From contig NZ_JAPFBW010000027.1 of the NCBI RefSeq assembly GCF_026153205.1, positions 34,617-98,616 on the forward strand: a DNA stretch of 64,000 bases, in the 5' to 3' direction. The notes under the pieces were generated by a model. The model saw only the letters and a program-made list of their open reading frames with translations, had not been told where the DNA came from and searched no databases. Below, piece after piece: positions 9,716 through 18,943 of this stretch. Within the stretch, counting starts at the first letter, position 1. Every line of letters begins with the position of its first letter. The stretch is from Aquabacterium sp. A7-Y (GTDB lineage: Bacteria; Pseudomonadota; Gammaproteobacteria; Burkholderiales; Burkholderiaceae_C). Made by a program: the position numbers and the translations under genes.

Positions 9716-9742
9716 TAAAGTCCGGCGCGTCGTTGACGAAAT
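9716..9742 (+). promoter_or_regulatory. Predicted sigma28 (FliA) promoter for flgMN
   Basis: A TAAAGTCC -35 box at 9716-9723 and a GACGAAAT -10 box at 9735-9742 are separated by 11 bases, 49 bases before the flgM ATG. The fit to TAAAGTTT-N11-GCCGATAA is good at -35 and partial at -10. A class 3 promoter here would let FliA raise its own anti-sigma factor late in assembly, as known for enterics. Confidence 0.6.
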
Positions 9743-9791
9743 ACCGTCCATGGAGGACGCGAGATCGTCCCCCCCGGTCAAGGAGAAGGTC

Positions 9792-10118
9792 ATGAAAATC
9801 GGCAACCACACTGAAACGCCCTCGGTCGCGCTGTCAACCGGCACGGGCCCGCGCGCAACAGGCGTGGACGCTGCTGCCACCGCAGCCGCGGCCGTCAAGG
9901 CCTCGGCGGCCCAGCCCGCAGAGGCCAGTGAAAGCGCCACGGTGAAGCTGTCCAGCACCGCCACCAGCCTGATGTCCAGCAGCGCCGAGTTCGACGCCGA
10001 AAAGGTCGCGGCGATGAAGGCCGCGATTGCCAACGGCACCTTCCGGGTCAATCCGGAAGCCATTGCCGACAAGCTGATCGCCAACGCTCGCGAAGTGCTC
10101 GACCGCACCTCGCACTGA
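9792..10118 (+). CDS. flgM: Anti-sigma28 factor FlgM
   Basis: A 108-residue inhibitor of FliA, exported through the finished hook to release sigma28. The first 60 or so residues are low-complexity and Ala-rich, consistent with a disordered protein. The C-terminal part, with FDAEKVAAMKAAIANGTFRV and ADKLIANAREVL, is the conserved FliA-binding region. The start MKIGNH was chosen because AAGGAG lies 6 bases upstream. The frame is open a little further upstream without support. Confidence 0.93.
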   Translation: MKIGNHTETPSVALSTGTGPRATGVDAAATAAAAVKASAAQPAEASESATVKLSSTATSLMSSSAEFDAEKVAAMKAAIANGTFRVNPEAIADKLIANAREVLDRTSH

Positions 10119-10175
10119 ACCCCCGGCTGCCCGACAGCCGGCCCCGCCCCGACTCCCTGACCCTCGACCTGCGTC

Positions 10176-10565
10176 ATGTTGGCCCCCCAAGCGACTGATC
10201 GTGAGCTGGAACCTGTCGTCCAGGCCGTGGAGGCACGCCTCCACGCGCTCGGGCTCGCCCTGCTGGCGCGCGACAGCGCCGCGGTGGAGCAGAGCGCCTC
10301 GGAATTGCACCGGGCCCTGACGCATGCCGTCGACACCTTCCGGCTTGCGGCACGTAACGGCGCCATCCCGCCGGCGCTGCGCCAGCGCCTGGTCAGTGCC
10401 ACCGGCCAGGTGGCGGCCCAGCGCGAAAGCCTGGCCCGTGCGACCGCCGCGCTCGACCGCGCGATGGACGTCCTGATGCCGCGCCCGCAAGAGGTCGTCT
10501 ACGGCGGCCAGCCCGGCAGCTCGACCTACGGCAGCGGCCCGCGCGGCCGCGCCATCAGCGCCTGA
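10176..10565 (+). CDS. flgN: FlgN-like chaperone for FlgK/FlgL
   Basis: A 129-residue, mostly helical protein 57 bases downstream of flgM, where FlgN is always found. FlgN is a cytoplasmic type III chaperone for the hook-associated proteins FlgK and FlgL. Conservation is weak, so the call rests on length, helical heptad-like composition (residues about 10-105) and position. The Gly/Ser-rich tail after residue 108 is not typical of the family. Confidence 0.82.
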   Translation: MLAPQATDRELEPVVQAVEARLHALGLALLARDSAAVEQSASELHRALTHAVDTFRLAARNGAIPPALRQRLVSATGQVAAQRESLARATAALDRAMDVLMPRPQEVVYGGQPGSSTYGSGPRGRAISA

Positions 10566-10652
10566 ATCGGCACTTCCGCAAGCGGCCGAGCCCGCGCCCG
10601 ACGCTGCCGCCGCCTCCCGCCCCTGCCCCTGCCCTCTTCAACCGGACATGAA

Positions 10653-10675
10653 AACGGCCGCTTCGAGCGGCCGTT
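10653..10675. terminator. Bidirectional hairpin between flgN and the PEP-CTERM gene
   Basis: A perfect 10-base stem AACGGCCGCT with a 3-base loop lies between two convergent genes. Read on the minus strand it is followed by a short TTTT run. On the plus strand the downstream tract is only CTGTCTT. It probably ends both transcripts. Confidence 0.65.
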
Positions 10676-10705
10676 CTGTCTTGGAGCGAAGGAGCTTGGC
10701 GCTGA

Positions 10706-11872
10706 TCAACCCGCTTCGGCGGGGCGCCGGCGCCGTGCCTGCCAGCCCAGCACCGCGATGCCGGCCAGGAACAGCGCGACGGTTTCGGGTTCGGGGGCGG
10801 GCGACAGCAGCAGGGTGTGGCCATCGGTCGAGAAGGCCAGGATCAGGCCCTGGTCGTTGATCGCCCGGGCGGTCTGCAGTTCAAAGCGGTCGTCCAGCAG
10901 GAGGCCGTTGATGAAGGTCTTCTCGCCGTTCTCCCACAGGAAGGCGCCCTTGCCCACCGTCAGGCCGACCACCTGGCCCAGGTTGTTGATGCCCTCGCCA
11001 TAACTGGTCGCGGCGGCGTTCCCGGCATCGAGGTCGATCAGGCCGCGCTCCTTGTTCCAGATGAAGGCGTGGGCGATGTCCTCCATTTCGCAGCCCACCG
11101 GAGTGCAAACCTCGCGCTGCTCGGCGATGGCGCCGGTGCCGACCACCCAGCCCTGGCTGTTGATGCCGGCCGGGCCCGACCAGCGGCCGCCCGGCGTGCC
11201 GAGTTCGACCTTGGTGCCGTCGGCCTGGTGCACGAAGGCGCCCGGGGGCACCGAGTCGCTGTTGTAGCCGGCAATGGAGCCGCCATCGTTGATCGCGATC
11301 GGGGTGTAACCCTGGCTGCCCGGCGTGCCTTGCAGCACCGGCTTCAGCCCGCCCTGCTCGGTCCAGGTGTAGGTGCTGTTGGCAATGCCTTTAACGTCGG
11401 AGAACCCGAGCTGCAGCAGCACCGTGCCGTTGTTGTTGACGCCCACCGCCTTGCCGTAGAGGGCCGAGGCCGGCAGGTCGATCTGCCGCATGCCGCCGCT
11501 CTGGCTCCAGACGAAGGGGGTTTCGCGGCTGTCAGAGCCGGCCACCGTGCCGTAGGAATAGCCCACCACCAGACCCTTGCCCGAGATCGCCGAGGCGACC
11601 GTATCGCGGCCGGCCCCGGTGCTGATCTCCTGGAAGCCACGCGTGGCGTCCCAGACGAATCCACGGCGGCCCTCACCGGCGACATCACGCACACCCACCA
11701 CCTGGCCTGCGTTGTTGAGCCCGGCCCCGGACAGCTCGCCGAGGTCGATGACCTTGTAGTGGTGGGTTTCCGCCGACCAGCTCGACGCGGCCGACAGCGC
11801 CGTGGCCGCAGCCAGCGTCAATGCGCGGGCCAGGACGAGGCCGTTTTGCGCCGGAATGAAAGATGCCTTCAT
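10706..11872 (-). CDS. Secreted HAF-repeat protein with PEP-CTERM sorting signal
   Basis: A 388-residue exported protein of unknown function. An N-terminal signal peptide (about 1-34) is followed by several degenerate repeats of the HAF type, for example AHAFIWN and repeated GINNLGQVVG / INDQGL motifs. These repeats are typical of extracellular beta-propeller-like proteins. The C-terminus, from about residue 358, reads PEPETVALFLAGI, then a hydrophobic stretch and RRRR, which is a PEP-CTERM signal for exosortase-type sorting. It has no known role in flagella. It lies alone between flgN (convergent) and fliA (same strand, 447 bases upstream). Confidence 0.88.
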   Translation of the reverse strand: MKASFIPAQNGLVLARALTLAAATALSAASSWSAETHHYKVIDLGELSGAGLNNAGQVVGVRDVAGEGRRGFVWDATRGFQEISTGAGRDTVASAISGKGLVVGYSYGTVAGSDSRETPFVWSQSGGMRQIDLPASALYGKAVGVNNNGTVLLQLGFSDVKGIANSTYTWTEQGGLKPVLQGTPGSQGYTPIAINDGGSIAGYNSDSVPPGAFVHQADGTKVELGTPGGRWSGPAGINSQGWVVGTGAIAEQREVCTPVGCEMEDIAHAFIWNKERGLIDLDAGNAAATSYGEGINNLGQVVGLTVGKGAFLWENGEKTFINGLLLDDRFELQTARAINDQGLILAFSTDGHTLLLSPAPEPETVALFLAGIAVLGWQARRRRPAEAG

Positions 11873-12319
11873 CGATGCCTCCCTGTGGATCCGGTGGAGC
11901 AGCAGGCGCGTCTGAACGCCTTCACAGCAACACTACACCTTGTTGCAGATTGTCTCGCACATAAGCGAGCGCACACAACGAATGATCGGCGATCGCTTCT
12001 CGGGAGGGGAGGTCATTTCTAACAACTTCGGCCCCGATGCAACGCTCCTCCCCCCGTTCGGGGGTAGCGCCAACAAGACCACTGCCTGACGGTACACCGA
12101 TTGCTATCGGGGACCGCAACGGTGTGAGGCGGTTCACGAGACACGCCGGTTTCATCGCTCGACGGCGGCCCCGATCGGACGAGTGGCTCAAGCCATCCCG
12201 GGGACGCCGGCGAAGCGGGCCGGTCCTGGCCGCCTCATGTGAAACGGGCGGCCACGCTGGGCCGCCCGTCGGGGTCTTTCAGGCTGGCGGGGGCCTCGCT
12301 GTCCGGGCCCCGGCCGCGC
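11873..12319. other. Intergenic region upstream of the PEP-CTERM gene
   Basis: A 447-base gap. It contains the fliA-end hairpin (12244-12269) and presumably the promoter of the PEP-CTERM gene. A short minus-strand reading frame (11922-12191) looks non-coding: composition is unlike neighbours and it resembles no family. The part near 11930-12020 is clearly less GC-rich than the genes around it. No sigma28 box was found. Confidence 0.5.
12244..12269 (-). terminator. Hairpin terminator after fliA
   Basis: A perfect 10-base stem (ACGGGCGGCC) with a 6-base loop lies 51 bases past the fliA stop. On the minus strand it is followed by only three T residues, so it may need Rho or act as a 3' stabiliser. 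Confidence 0.6.
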
Positions 12320-13033
12320 TCACCACTCGCGCAGCTTCACGCGCAGACGGGCGATGGACTGGCTGTGCAGCTGGCAGACACGCGACTCAGTCACGCCGAG
12401 CACGGCGGCGATTTCCTTGAGGTTCATGTCCTGCTCGTAATACATGCTCATCACGAACTGCTCGCGCTCGGGCAGCGTCTTGATGGCCTCGACCAGCGCG
12501 CCGCGCAGGCGGTAGTCGTTGAGCTGGCGCAGCGGGTCGGCGTCCTTGTCGCTGACATGGCGGTCGAGGTAGTCGTCGTCGCTGCTCTCGCTGCTCATGT
12601 CCTCGAGATAGACCAGCTGGGTGCCGCGCACCTTGTTCAGCATGTCCTGGTAATCGCTCAGGGTGACGCCCAGCTCCTGGGCGATCTCGCTTTCCTGCGG
12701 CGCGCGGCCGAGCTTCTGCTCCAGGCGGTGCACGGCCGCCTCGATGGTGCGCTGCTGCTTGCGGGTGCCGCGGCTCATCCAGTCCGCCCCGCGCAGCTCG
12801 TCCAGCATGGCGCCCCGGATGCGCTGGGTGGCGAAGGTCTCGAACTGCACGCCCTGGCCGGCGTCGAAGCGGCTCAAGGCGTCGTTCAGGCCGATCATGC
12901 CGACCTGGATCAGGTCGTCGATCTCCACATTGGCCGGCAGCTTGGCGATCATCTGGTGAGCGAGGCGGCGCACCAACGGGCTGTACTGCTTCAGCATGGC
13001 GTTGTTGTCGAGGCGGCCTTTGGCGGTGTACAT
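12320..13033 (-). CDS. fliA: RNA polymerase sigma28 factor FliA
   Basis: Sigma factor for late flagellar and chemotaxis genes, 237 residues. Region 2 has EIDDLIQVGMIGLNDALSRF and FETFATQRIRGAMLDELR. Region 4 is the C-terminal helix-turn-helix with EIAAVLGVTESRVCQLHSQS. All three FliA sigma regions are intact. It is the last gene of the flhBAFG-fliA operon. Its predicted targets in this window include promoters at 9716, 30228, 33163, 34711, 36492 and 38422. It is inhibited by FlgM (9792). Confidence 0.98.
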   Translation of the reverse strand: MYTAKGRLDNNAMLKQYSPLVRRLAHQMIAKLPANVEIDDLIQVGMIGLNDALSRFDAGQGVQFETFATQRIRGAMLDELRGADWMSRGTRKQQRTIEAAVHRLEQKLGRAPQESEIAQELGVTLSDYQDMLNKVRGTQLVYLEDMSSESSDDDYLDRHVSDKDADPLRQLNDYRLRGALVEAIKTLPEREQFVMSMYYEQDMNLKEIAAVLGVTESRVCQLHSQSIARLRVKLREW

Positions 13034-13051
13034 GAGAGAGCGCTCCGGGTA

Positions 13052-13870
13052 TCAGTTGAACGCGTGGATCGCAGAAACAGTGGCAGACCCTGGGACGGCG
13101 GCAGACGCGCCTCCCCAGCCCGCCGCCTCGCCGTCCTGCAGCGAGAACGGCAGGGCGTAGTGCAGCAGGTTCATCGAGAGCTGGTGCAGCGACTGCGCCA
13201 GCACATGTTCGTTGTCGTTGGCGGTGCTGGTCACCGCCACCAGGTGGGCTTCGCCGCCCAGGAAGTCGCTGACGCAGCGCACCAGGCGCAGCGCCGCCGG
13301 CGGCACGCCGATGGCCTGGGCGCCCGCGTCCATCACCACCGCGTGCTGGTGCAAGCCGCCGAACTGCGCCAGGATCTTCATCGAGGCATAGGCATGGGTC
13401 AGGCTCTGCGCGTCGTCGCCGGTGAAGATCAAGGGGCGCACCCGCTTGCCGCCGAACAGCGCGCTCAGCACGCTCGCCCCGGCATGGATGATGATGACGT
13501 CGGCCGTCGGTGCGGCCTCGCGCAGCGCCTCGAACAGCAGCGCGGCGCCGCCCTCGGTTTCGGCGAAGCAGCTCAGCGAGTCACCGGCCGCCAGCACCGA
13601 GGTGCGGGCGTCGAAGTCGTCGATCCACTGGCCCAGGTCGAGGTCACGCGCGATCGCGGTGGCGACGTCGACACCGCGCGTCTGCGGGCCGGGCACGGCA
13701 TCCACCACCAGCGTGTGCAGCCCTTGCGCCGCGAGTCCCTGGCACAGCCCCTCCAGCAGCACCAGGCTGCTGGCGTTATGGGGGTTGGCGGCCACCGGCA
13801 GCAGGTGCACGGTGTGGTGGGCGAACAGCCGGCGCAGGCCGTGGGCCTGGTCGAAGCCGCGCTCAAGCAT
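13052..13870 (-). CDS. flhG: FlhG/MinD-like flagellar number regulator, degenerate P-loop
   Basis: A 272-residue protein in the FlhG (FleN/MinD-like) position between flhF and fliA, where it normally controls flagellar number and antagonises FlhF. The fold signature is MinD-like: TVHLLPV, then LEGLCQGLAAQGLHTLVVDA, then a Walker-B-like ADVIIIHAG. However, the place of the KGGxGKT P-loop reads AANPHNASS, with no lysine. The start at 13870 overlaps the flhF stop by 8 bases; an alternative ATG is 15 bases upstream. Whether it binds ATP is doubtful. Confidence 0.75.
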   Translation of the reverse strand: MLERGFDQAHGLRRLFAHHTVHLLPVAANPHNASSLVLLEGLCQGLAAQGLHTLVVDAVPGPQTRGVDVATAIARDLDLGQWIDDFDARTSVLAAGDSLSCFAETEGGAALLFEALREAAPTADVIIIHAGASVLSALFGGKRVRPLIFTGDDAQSLTHAYASMKILAQFGGLHQHAVVMDAGAQAIGVPPAALRLVRCVSDFLGGEAHLVAVTSTANDNEHVLAQSLHQLSMNLLHYALPFSLQDGEAAGWGGASAAVPGSATVSAIHAFN

Positions 13871-15455
13871 GGGCACCCCCGGCATGGGCAGCGCCGCGCT
13901 GCGGCGGCGCAGTGAAGACGAGGTTGACGTCGTCGCTGTCGAGGCGATAGGCGGAGCTGCCGCCACCGCGCAGCGCGCGGTGCACCAGGGCGCTGGCGGA
14001 CATGCGGTGCCAGTCTTCCGGCACCCGCTGGCCGTTGGCGACGCCCAGCACCTTGAGCTTGTGGCGGATCATCGCGTCCAGCGCCGGGCCCAGCTTGACG
14101 GCTTCGTCGAGCTTGGACAGCACCACACCCTTGCACTGTTGGGCGCGGTAGGCCAGCAGCACGTCCTCGATGGTTTCGCCCTGGGCGGCGGAGTTGACGA
14201 CCAGCAGGCGCTGGATGCTGCGGTGGCCCACCATCTCCAGCAGCTCCTGGGTGCGGCTGTCACGCTGGGCGATGCCGGCGGTATCGATCAGGACCATCTT
14301 CTTGGCCGACAGCAGGTCCAGCAGGTCTTCCAGCGCCGGGCGGTCGTGGGCGGTGTGTACCGCCACGCCGATGATGCGGCCATAGGCGCGCAGCTGCTCG
14401 TGGGCGGCCACGCGGTAGGCATCCAGCGTGATCAGGCCGAGGTTGGAGGCGCCATACTTGGCCGCGAAGGCGGCGGCCAGCTTGGCCGTCGTGGTGGTTT
14501 TGCCGACGCCGGTGGAGCCGACCATCGCGTAGACGCCGCCCTGATCTTCCAGGGCCGCCTCGGCTTCGCCGGTCAGCAGGTTGCGTTGCAGCACGCTCGC
14601 GACCCAGGCGTCCAGGTCGCCGACCTCGGCCGGGGTGCCGGCCGCCAGCTTGCGGATCAGCGCCGGCGAAAAGCCGCAATCCAGCAGCTTCTGCGTCAGC
14701 TTGGCCTGGTGCGGGTTGCGCTGCAGCTTCTCCATGAAGGCCAGGGCGCCAAAGCGCTCCTCGATCAGGCCCTTCATCTGGCGCAGCTCGTTGAGCATGC
14801 TGCGCTGCTCGTGGTCGATCGCCGGGGCCATCGCCGGCATCGCGGGAACGCTCGGGGCCGCAGCGGCCCACATCGGCTCGTCGTGCAGCGAGGGCGCCGG
14901 CAGCGGCGCGGTGTCGTAGCGGGTCTCGGCTTGGGGCTGGTGGCGCGGCTGGACCGGCTCCGCCTCGGCGGCCAGGCGCTCGGCCTTGCGCAACGCGGCG
15001 CGCTCGGCCAGGCGCTGCTCCAGCGGCAGTGCCGCGGCCGGGGCGGCAGCACGCGGCTGCGCCAGCGCGGCGGCCGCCGAGGCCTCGGCGGCCTGACCTT
15101 GCAGGGCCGCCTGGCGGCGCTTGAGCATGCGCTCGCGCACATAGTCCTGGAAAGACAGCGTGCTCATCGCCAGCTTCTCGACGTCGCCGTCGACCGCGGC
15201 CGGGGCGGCCGGCGCGGCGGCACGCGGGCCGGCTGCACGCGGCGCCGGGGCGGCCGGGGCGGGACGGGCCGGAGCCGCGGCGCTGCGGGCGTCGAACTTC
15301 TCGATCGCGGCCACGCTGTCGGGTGCCATCGCGAGCACTTCGACCCCTTCGCTGCAGGGACGGGTCGACAGGATCACGGCGTCCTCGCCGAAGGCCTGGC
15401 GGACCTGCACCAGCGCGTCCCGCGAGGTGCGGGCGACAAAACGCTTGACGTTCAT
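13863..15455 (-). CDS. flhF: Flagellar biosynthesis GTPase FlhF
   Basis: SRP-type GTPase that fixes the site of flagellar assembly, usually polar, 530 residues. There is an N-terminal B domain, an Ala/Pro-rich linker (about 58-200), then the NG domain. It includes G1 GSTGVGKTTTT (about 313-323), LITLDAYRVAAHEQL, G3 LIDTAG and LSKLDEA. The start overlaps the flhA stop by 4 bases (ATGA), so translation is coupled. Co-occurrence with FlhDC is usual in Burkholderiales. Confidence 0.97.
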   Translation of the reverse strand: MNVKRFVARTSRDALVQVRQAFGEDAVILSTRPCSEGVEVLAMAPDSVAAIEKFDARSAAAPARPAPAAPAPRAAGPRAAAPAAPAAVDGDVEKLAMSTLSFQDYVRERMLKRRQAALQGQAAEASAAAALAQPRAAAPAAALPLEQRLAERAALRKAERLAAEAEPVQPRHQPQAETRYDTAPLPAPSLHDEPMWAAAAPSVPAMPAMAPAIDHEQRSMLNELRQMKGLIEERFGALAFMEKLQRNPHQAKLTQKLLDCGFSPALIRKLAAGTPAEVGDLDAWVASVLQRNLLTGEAEAALEDQGGVYAMVGSTGVGKTTTTAKLAAAFAAKYGASNLGLITLDAYRVAAHEQLRAYGRIIGVAVHTAHDRPALEDLLDLLSAKKMVLIDTAGIAQRDSRTQELLEMVGHRSIQRLLVVNSAAQGETIEDVLLAYRAQQCKGVVLSKLDEAVKLGPALDAMIRHKLKVLGVANGQRVPEDWHRMSASALVHRALRGGGSSAYRLDSDDVNLVFTAPPQRGAAHAGGAHA

Positions 15456-17542
15456 GCGTTGGCTCCGATGATCGAACCGATCCGGATCGTGTGGGTTTCA
15501 GGGATTTCGCTGTGGCCGAGCACGCTGAGGCGGGGCGCGGCGCGCTTGAGCAGGCGCGCCATCGGGGCGCGGATCAGGTCGGGCACCAGCAGGCAGGCGG
15601 GCACGCCCAGGTCTTCCTGCTTCTTGGAGGCCTGGGCCGCCGAGCGGGTCAGGGTCTCGGCGACGCCGGGGTCCAGCGCCGCGCCGTGCGGCGACAGCAG
15701 GGCCTGGGTCACCAGGCGCTCCAGCTCGGGCTCCATCGCGATGACGTCGAGTTCCTTGGCCGGGCCATAGATCTGCTGGACGATGGCCGGCGCCAGGCTG
15801 ATGCGGATGCGCTTGGCCAGCTCGGCCGGGTCGGTGAGGGTCGCGCCGTGCTCGGCCAGCGATTCGACGATGGTGCGCATGTCGCGGATGTGGACCGATT
15901 CTTCGAGCAGCAGCTGCAGCACGCGCTGGAAGACGGCGATGCCGACCATCTTGGGCACGACGTCTTCCATCAGTTGAGGGGCCAGCTTCGTCACGTGTTC
16001 CACCAGTTGCTGCGTCTCGCTGCGGCCCAACAACTTGGCCGCGTGAACTTGCATCAAGTGTGAAAGATGGGTGGCCACCACGGTCGAGGAATCAACAACC
16101 GTAAATCCGGCCATTTGCGCGCTTTCTTTCTGGCGCTCCTCAATCCAGACGGCCGGCAGGCCGAAGGCCGGATCGGTGGTCTGGGTGCCGATCAGCGGGG
16201 TGTTGGCATGGCCCGGATTGATCGCCAGGAACATGCCGGGGAAGCACTCACCTTCGCCGATGACCGCGCCGCGCAGCGTGATGCGGTACACGCTGGGCTT
16301 GAGCTCCAGGTTGTCGCGGATGTGCACGGCCGGCGGCAGGAAACCGACGTCCTGGGCGAACTTGCGCCGTACCCCCTTGATGCGCGCCAGCAGGTCACCC
16401 TGGCGCTCCTTGTCGACCAGCTGGATCAGGCGGTAACCCACTTCCAGGCCCAGCACGTCCACCGGCTGCAGGTCGTCCCAGCTCGCCTCGGCGTTGGGAT
16501 TGTTGGCCGCCGACGAGGGCGGCGGCGCGAGCGCGGCCTCGGCCTTGGCCTTCTCGGCGCGCTTGTTCATCCACCAGGCGCCATAGCCGAAGCCGGCCGC
16601 GATCGCGAGGAAGGTCAGGTGGGGCATGCCGGGGATCACGCCCAGGAAGCCGATGATGCCGCCGGTCAGGCCCAGCGCACGCGGCGTGTTGAACAGCTGC
16701 CGCATGATCTGGCTGCCGATGTCCTGCTCCTTGCCGACGCGCGAGACCACCATGGCCGAGGCGATCGAGATCAGCAGGCCGGGGATCTGCGCCACCAGCG
16801 CGTCGCCGACGGCCAGCAGGATGTAGCTGTCGGCCGCCTGCCCGATCGACAGGCCGTGCTGCACCATGCCGATGATCAGCCCGCCGACGATGTTGATGAC
16901 CAGGATCATGATGCCGGCCACCGCGTCGCCGCGCACGAACTTGGAGGCACCGTCCATGGAGCCGAAGAACTCCGCCTCGTCGCCCACCTCGGCGCGCCGG
17001 CGCTTGGCTTCCTTCTCGTCGATCAGGCCGGCGTTGAGATCGGCGTCGATCGCCATCTGCTTGCCGGGCATCGCGTCCAGCGTGAAGCGCGCGCTCACCT
17101 CGGCGATGCGCTCGGCACCCTTGGTGACGACCACGAAGTTGATCACCACCAGGATCGCGAACACGATCAGGCCGACCGCGAAGTTGCCGCCGATGAGGAA
17201 GTGGCCGAAGGACTCGATCACCCGGCCGGCCGCGCCGGTGCCGGTGTGGCCTTCGAGCAGCACCACCCGGGTCGACGCGACGTTGAGCGACAGGCGCAGC
17301 ATGGTGGTCAGCAGCAGCACCGCCGGGAAGGCCGCGAAGTCCAGCGGGCGCACCATGTAGGCCGAGACCATCATCACCATCAGCGCGACGGCGATGTTGA
17401 AGGTGAACAGCATGTCCAGCGCGAAGGGCGGCAGCGGCAGCACCATCATCGCCAGGATCAGCACCACCACCAGCGGCGCGGCGAGCGCCTTGAGCGGCAG
17501 CCCGCCGAGGACGGACTGGAGTTGGCGCAAGGTCGGGTTCAT
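15452..17542 (-). CDS. flhA: Flagellar type III export gate protein FlhA
   Basis: Major inner-membrane export component, 696 residues. The N-terminal half has about eight membrane spans and the conserved segment with TMLRLSLNVASTRVVLLEGH and GNFAVGLIVFAILVVINFVV. The FHIPEP-loop residues and ERIAEVSARFTLDAMPGKQM follow. The C-terminal half (about residue 340 on) is the cytoplasmic chaperone-docking domain. It overlaps flhB by 4 bases upstream and flhF by 4 bases downstream. Confidence 0.98.
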   Translation of the reverse strand: MNPTLRQLQSVLGGLPLKALAAPLVVVLILAMMVLPLPPFALDMLFTFNIAVALMVMMVSAYMVRPLDFAAFPAVLLLTTMLRLSLNVASTRVVLLEGHTGTGAAGRVIESFGHFLIGGNFAVGLIVFAILVVINFVVVTKGAERIAEVSARFTLDAMPGKQMAIDADLNAGLIDEKEAKRRRAEVGDEAEFFGSMDGASKFVRGDAVAGIMILVINIVGGLIIGMVQHGLSIGQAADSYILLAVGDALVAQIPGLLISIASAMVVSRVGKEQDIGSQIMRQLFNTPRALGLTGGIIGFLGVIPGMPHLTFLAIAAGFGYGAWWMNKRAEKAKAEAALAPPPSSAANNPNAEASWDDLQPVDVLGLEVGYRLIQLVDKERQGDLLARIKGVRRKFAQDVGFLPPAVHIRDNLELKPSVYRITLRGAVIGEGECFPGMFLAINPGHANTPLIGTQTTDPAFGLPAVWIEERQKESAQMAGFTVVDSSTVVATHLSHLMQVHAAKLLGRSETQQLVEHVTKLAPQLMEDVVPKMVGIAVFQRVLQLLLEESVHIRDMRTIVESLAEHGATLTDPAELAKRIRISLAPAIVQQIYGPAKELDVIAMEPELERLVTQALLSPHGAALDPGVAETLTRSAAQASKKQEDLGVPACLLVPDLIRAPMARLLKRAAPRLSVLGHSEIPETHTIRIGSIIGANA

Positions 17543-18714
17543 CGGTCGGACTCCTCGGTCTCGTCGTCAACGACGGTCTTGCCGTGGTGCGGGTCGAGCT
17601 CGACCGGCACGTTGAGCTCGGGCAGTGCGCCGGGCATGGTGCCCCGGCCGCTCATCGCGGCGCGCAGCTGGTAGACATAGGCCAGCACCTGGGCCACGGC
17701 GCTGTAGAGCGCCATCGGGATCTCGCCGTCCACTTCGGCATGGGCATAGAGGGCACGCGCCAGCATGGGGGCCTGCAGCACCGGCACCTTGTGGTCGCGC
17801 GCCAGGTCGCGGATCTGCATCGCGAGCAGGTCGGCGCCCTTGGCGACGACGCGCGGGGCGGCCATCTTGCCTTCCTCGTACTTGAGGGCGACGGCATAGT
17901 GGGTCGGGTTCATCACGACCAGGTCGGCGCGCGGCACCGCGGCCATCATGCGGCGGCGGGTCATCTCGCGCATGCGCGCCTTCATCTTGGCCTTGACTTC
18001 CTGGTTGCCCTCGGCCTCCTTGAACTCCTGCTTGGCTTCCTGGTGCGACATCTTCAGCTGCTTCATCAGCTTGTGACGCTGGATGGGGATGTCGATGGCG
18101 GCCACCACACCCAGCACCAGCAACATCAGCCCCAGGCCCTTGAACAGGATGCCGGCGAGGCTGGCGACGGCGGCGGGCAGCGCCATGCCGAGGGCGGCCT
18201 GGAAGGTGTCGATCTGGGAGCGCAGGTAGAACGCGCCCACGGTGCCGATCAGCAGCGCCAGGCCGCAGGCCTTGAGCGCTTCCATCAGCTGGTCCTTGCC
18301 GACCATGCGCATCAGGCCGCTGAGCGGGTTGAGCTTGGAGAACTTGGGCGCGATGGGTTTGAGGGTCCAGTTCCAGCCGCCGGAGGCGAGGTTGCCAACA
18401 ATGGCGACCAGACTCATCACGGCGCCCACCGGCAGCACCACCCAGAGGTATTTCAAGGTCGCCTCGCCGAGGCGTTCGCCCATCTGGGCGCCGGAGGACA
18501 CGTCCTGGAGGCCGAAACTCAGGCCGCTGGCCAGCAGCGCCTGCATCCAGCGGGCCATCCAGGGAGCGGCGACCGTCAGCACGGCGACGCCGGCACCGAC
18601 GATCAGGAAATGGCCCAGCATGCGCGATCGCGCAACCTGGCCTTCCTCTCGGGCCTTGCGGATCTTTCGTTCCGAGGCTGGGAGGTTGCGGTCCTGTTGG
18701 TCTTGGTCGGCCAT
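17539..18714 (-). CDS. flhB: Flagellar export switch protein FlhB
   Basis: Substrate-specificity switch of the flagellar type III system, 391 residues. It has four membrane spans in residues about 30-210, then a cytoplasmic domain with the autocleavage motif NPTH at 269-272, the same position as in enterics. FliK triggers the switch. It is the first gene of the flhBAFG-fliA operon, with its promoter in 18715-18943, shared divergently with the lysine-rich small protein. Confidence 0.98.
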   Translation of the reverse strand: MADQDQQDRNLPASERKIRKAREEGQVARSRMLGHFLIVGAGVAVLTVAAPWMARWMQALLASGLSFGLQDVSSGAQMGERLGEATLKYLWVVLPVGAVMSLVAIVGNLASGGWNWTLKPIAPKFSKLNPLSGLMRMVGKDQLMEALKACGLALLIGTVGAFYLRSQIDTFQAALGMALPAAVASLAGILFKGLGLMLLVLGVVAAIDIPIQRHKLMKQLKMSHQEAKQEFKEAEGNQEVKAKMKARMREMTRRRMMAAVPRADLVVMNPTHYAVALKYEEGKMAAPRVVAKGADLLAMQIRDLARDHKVPVLQAPMLARALYAHAEVDGEIPMALYSAVAQVLAYVYQLRAAMSGRGTMPGALPELNVPVELDPHHGKTVVDDETEESDR

Positions 18715-18943
18715 GGCTGGGGGTTATCGGGGTCCCGCCATTGTCGAAAAGCAGGACGATTTCTTGAGGGGGAATAGAGGGGGGAAAAGGGGGCTGTTCT
18801 ACGCGGTGTCGGCAGGCTGTCCAGCCCGGGGCGGAGTCGCTGCTTCCTTCCATCGTGCAACGATGGGCGGCCGCAAAACTGTTACGCTGACACACAATCC
18901 TCCACGTCCCGGTCCCTCAACTGCACCGTAGAAAGAAACGACC

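Noticed and set aside
11922..12191. 89-codon minus-strand frame in the gap before fliA
   Set aside because: No ribosome site, no recognisable motif, composition unlike genes here.
13422..15770. 782-codon plus-strand open frame over flhG/flhF
   Set aside because: Antisense to well-recognised genes with intact domains; no family features.
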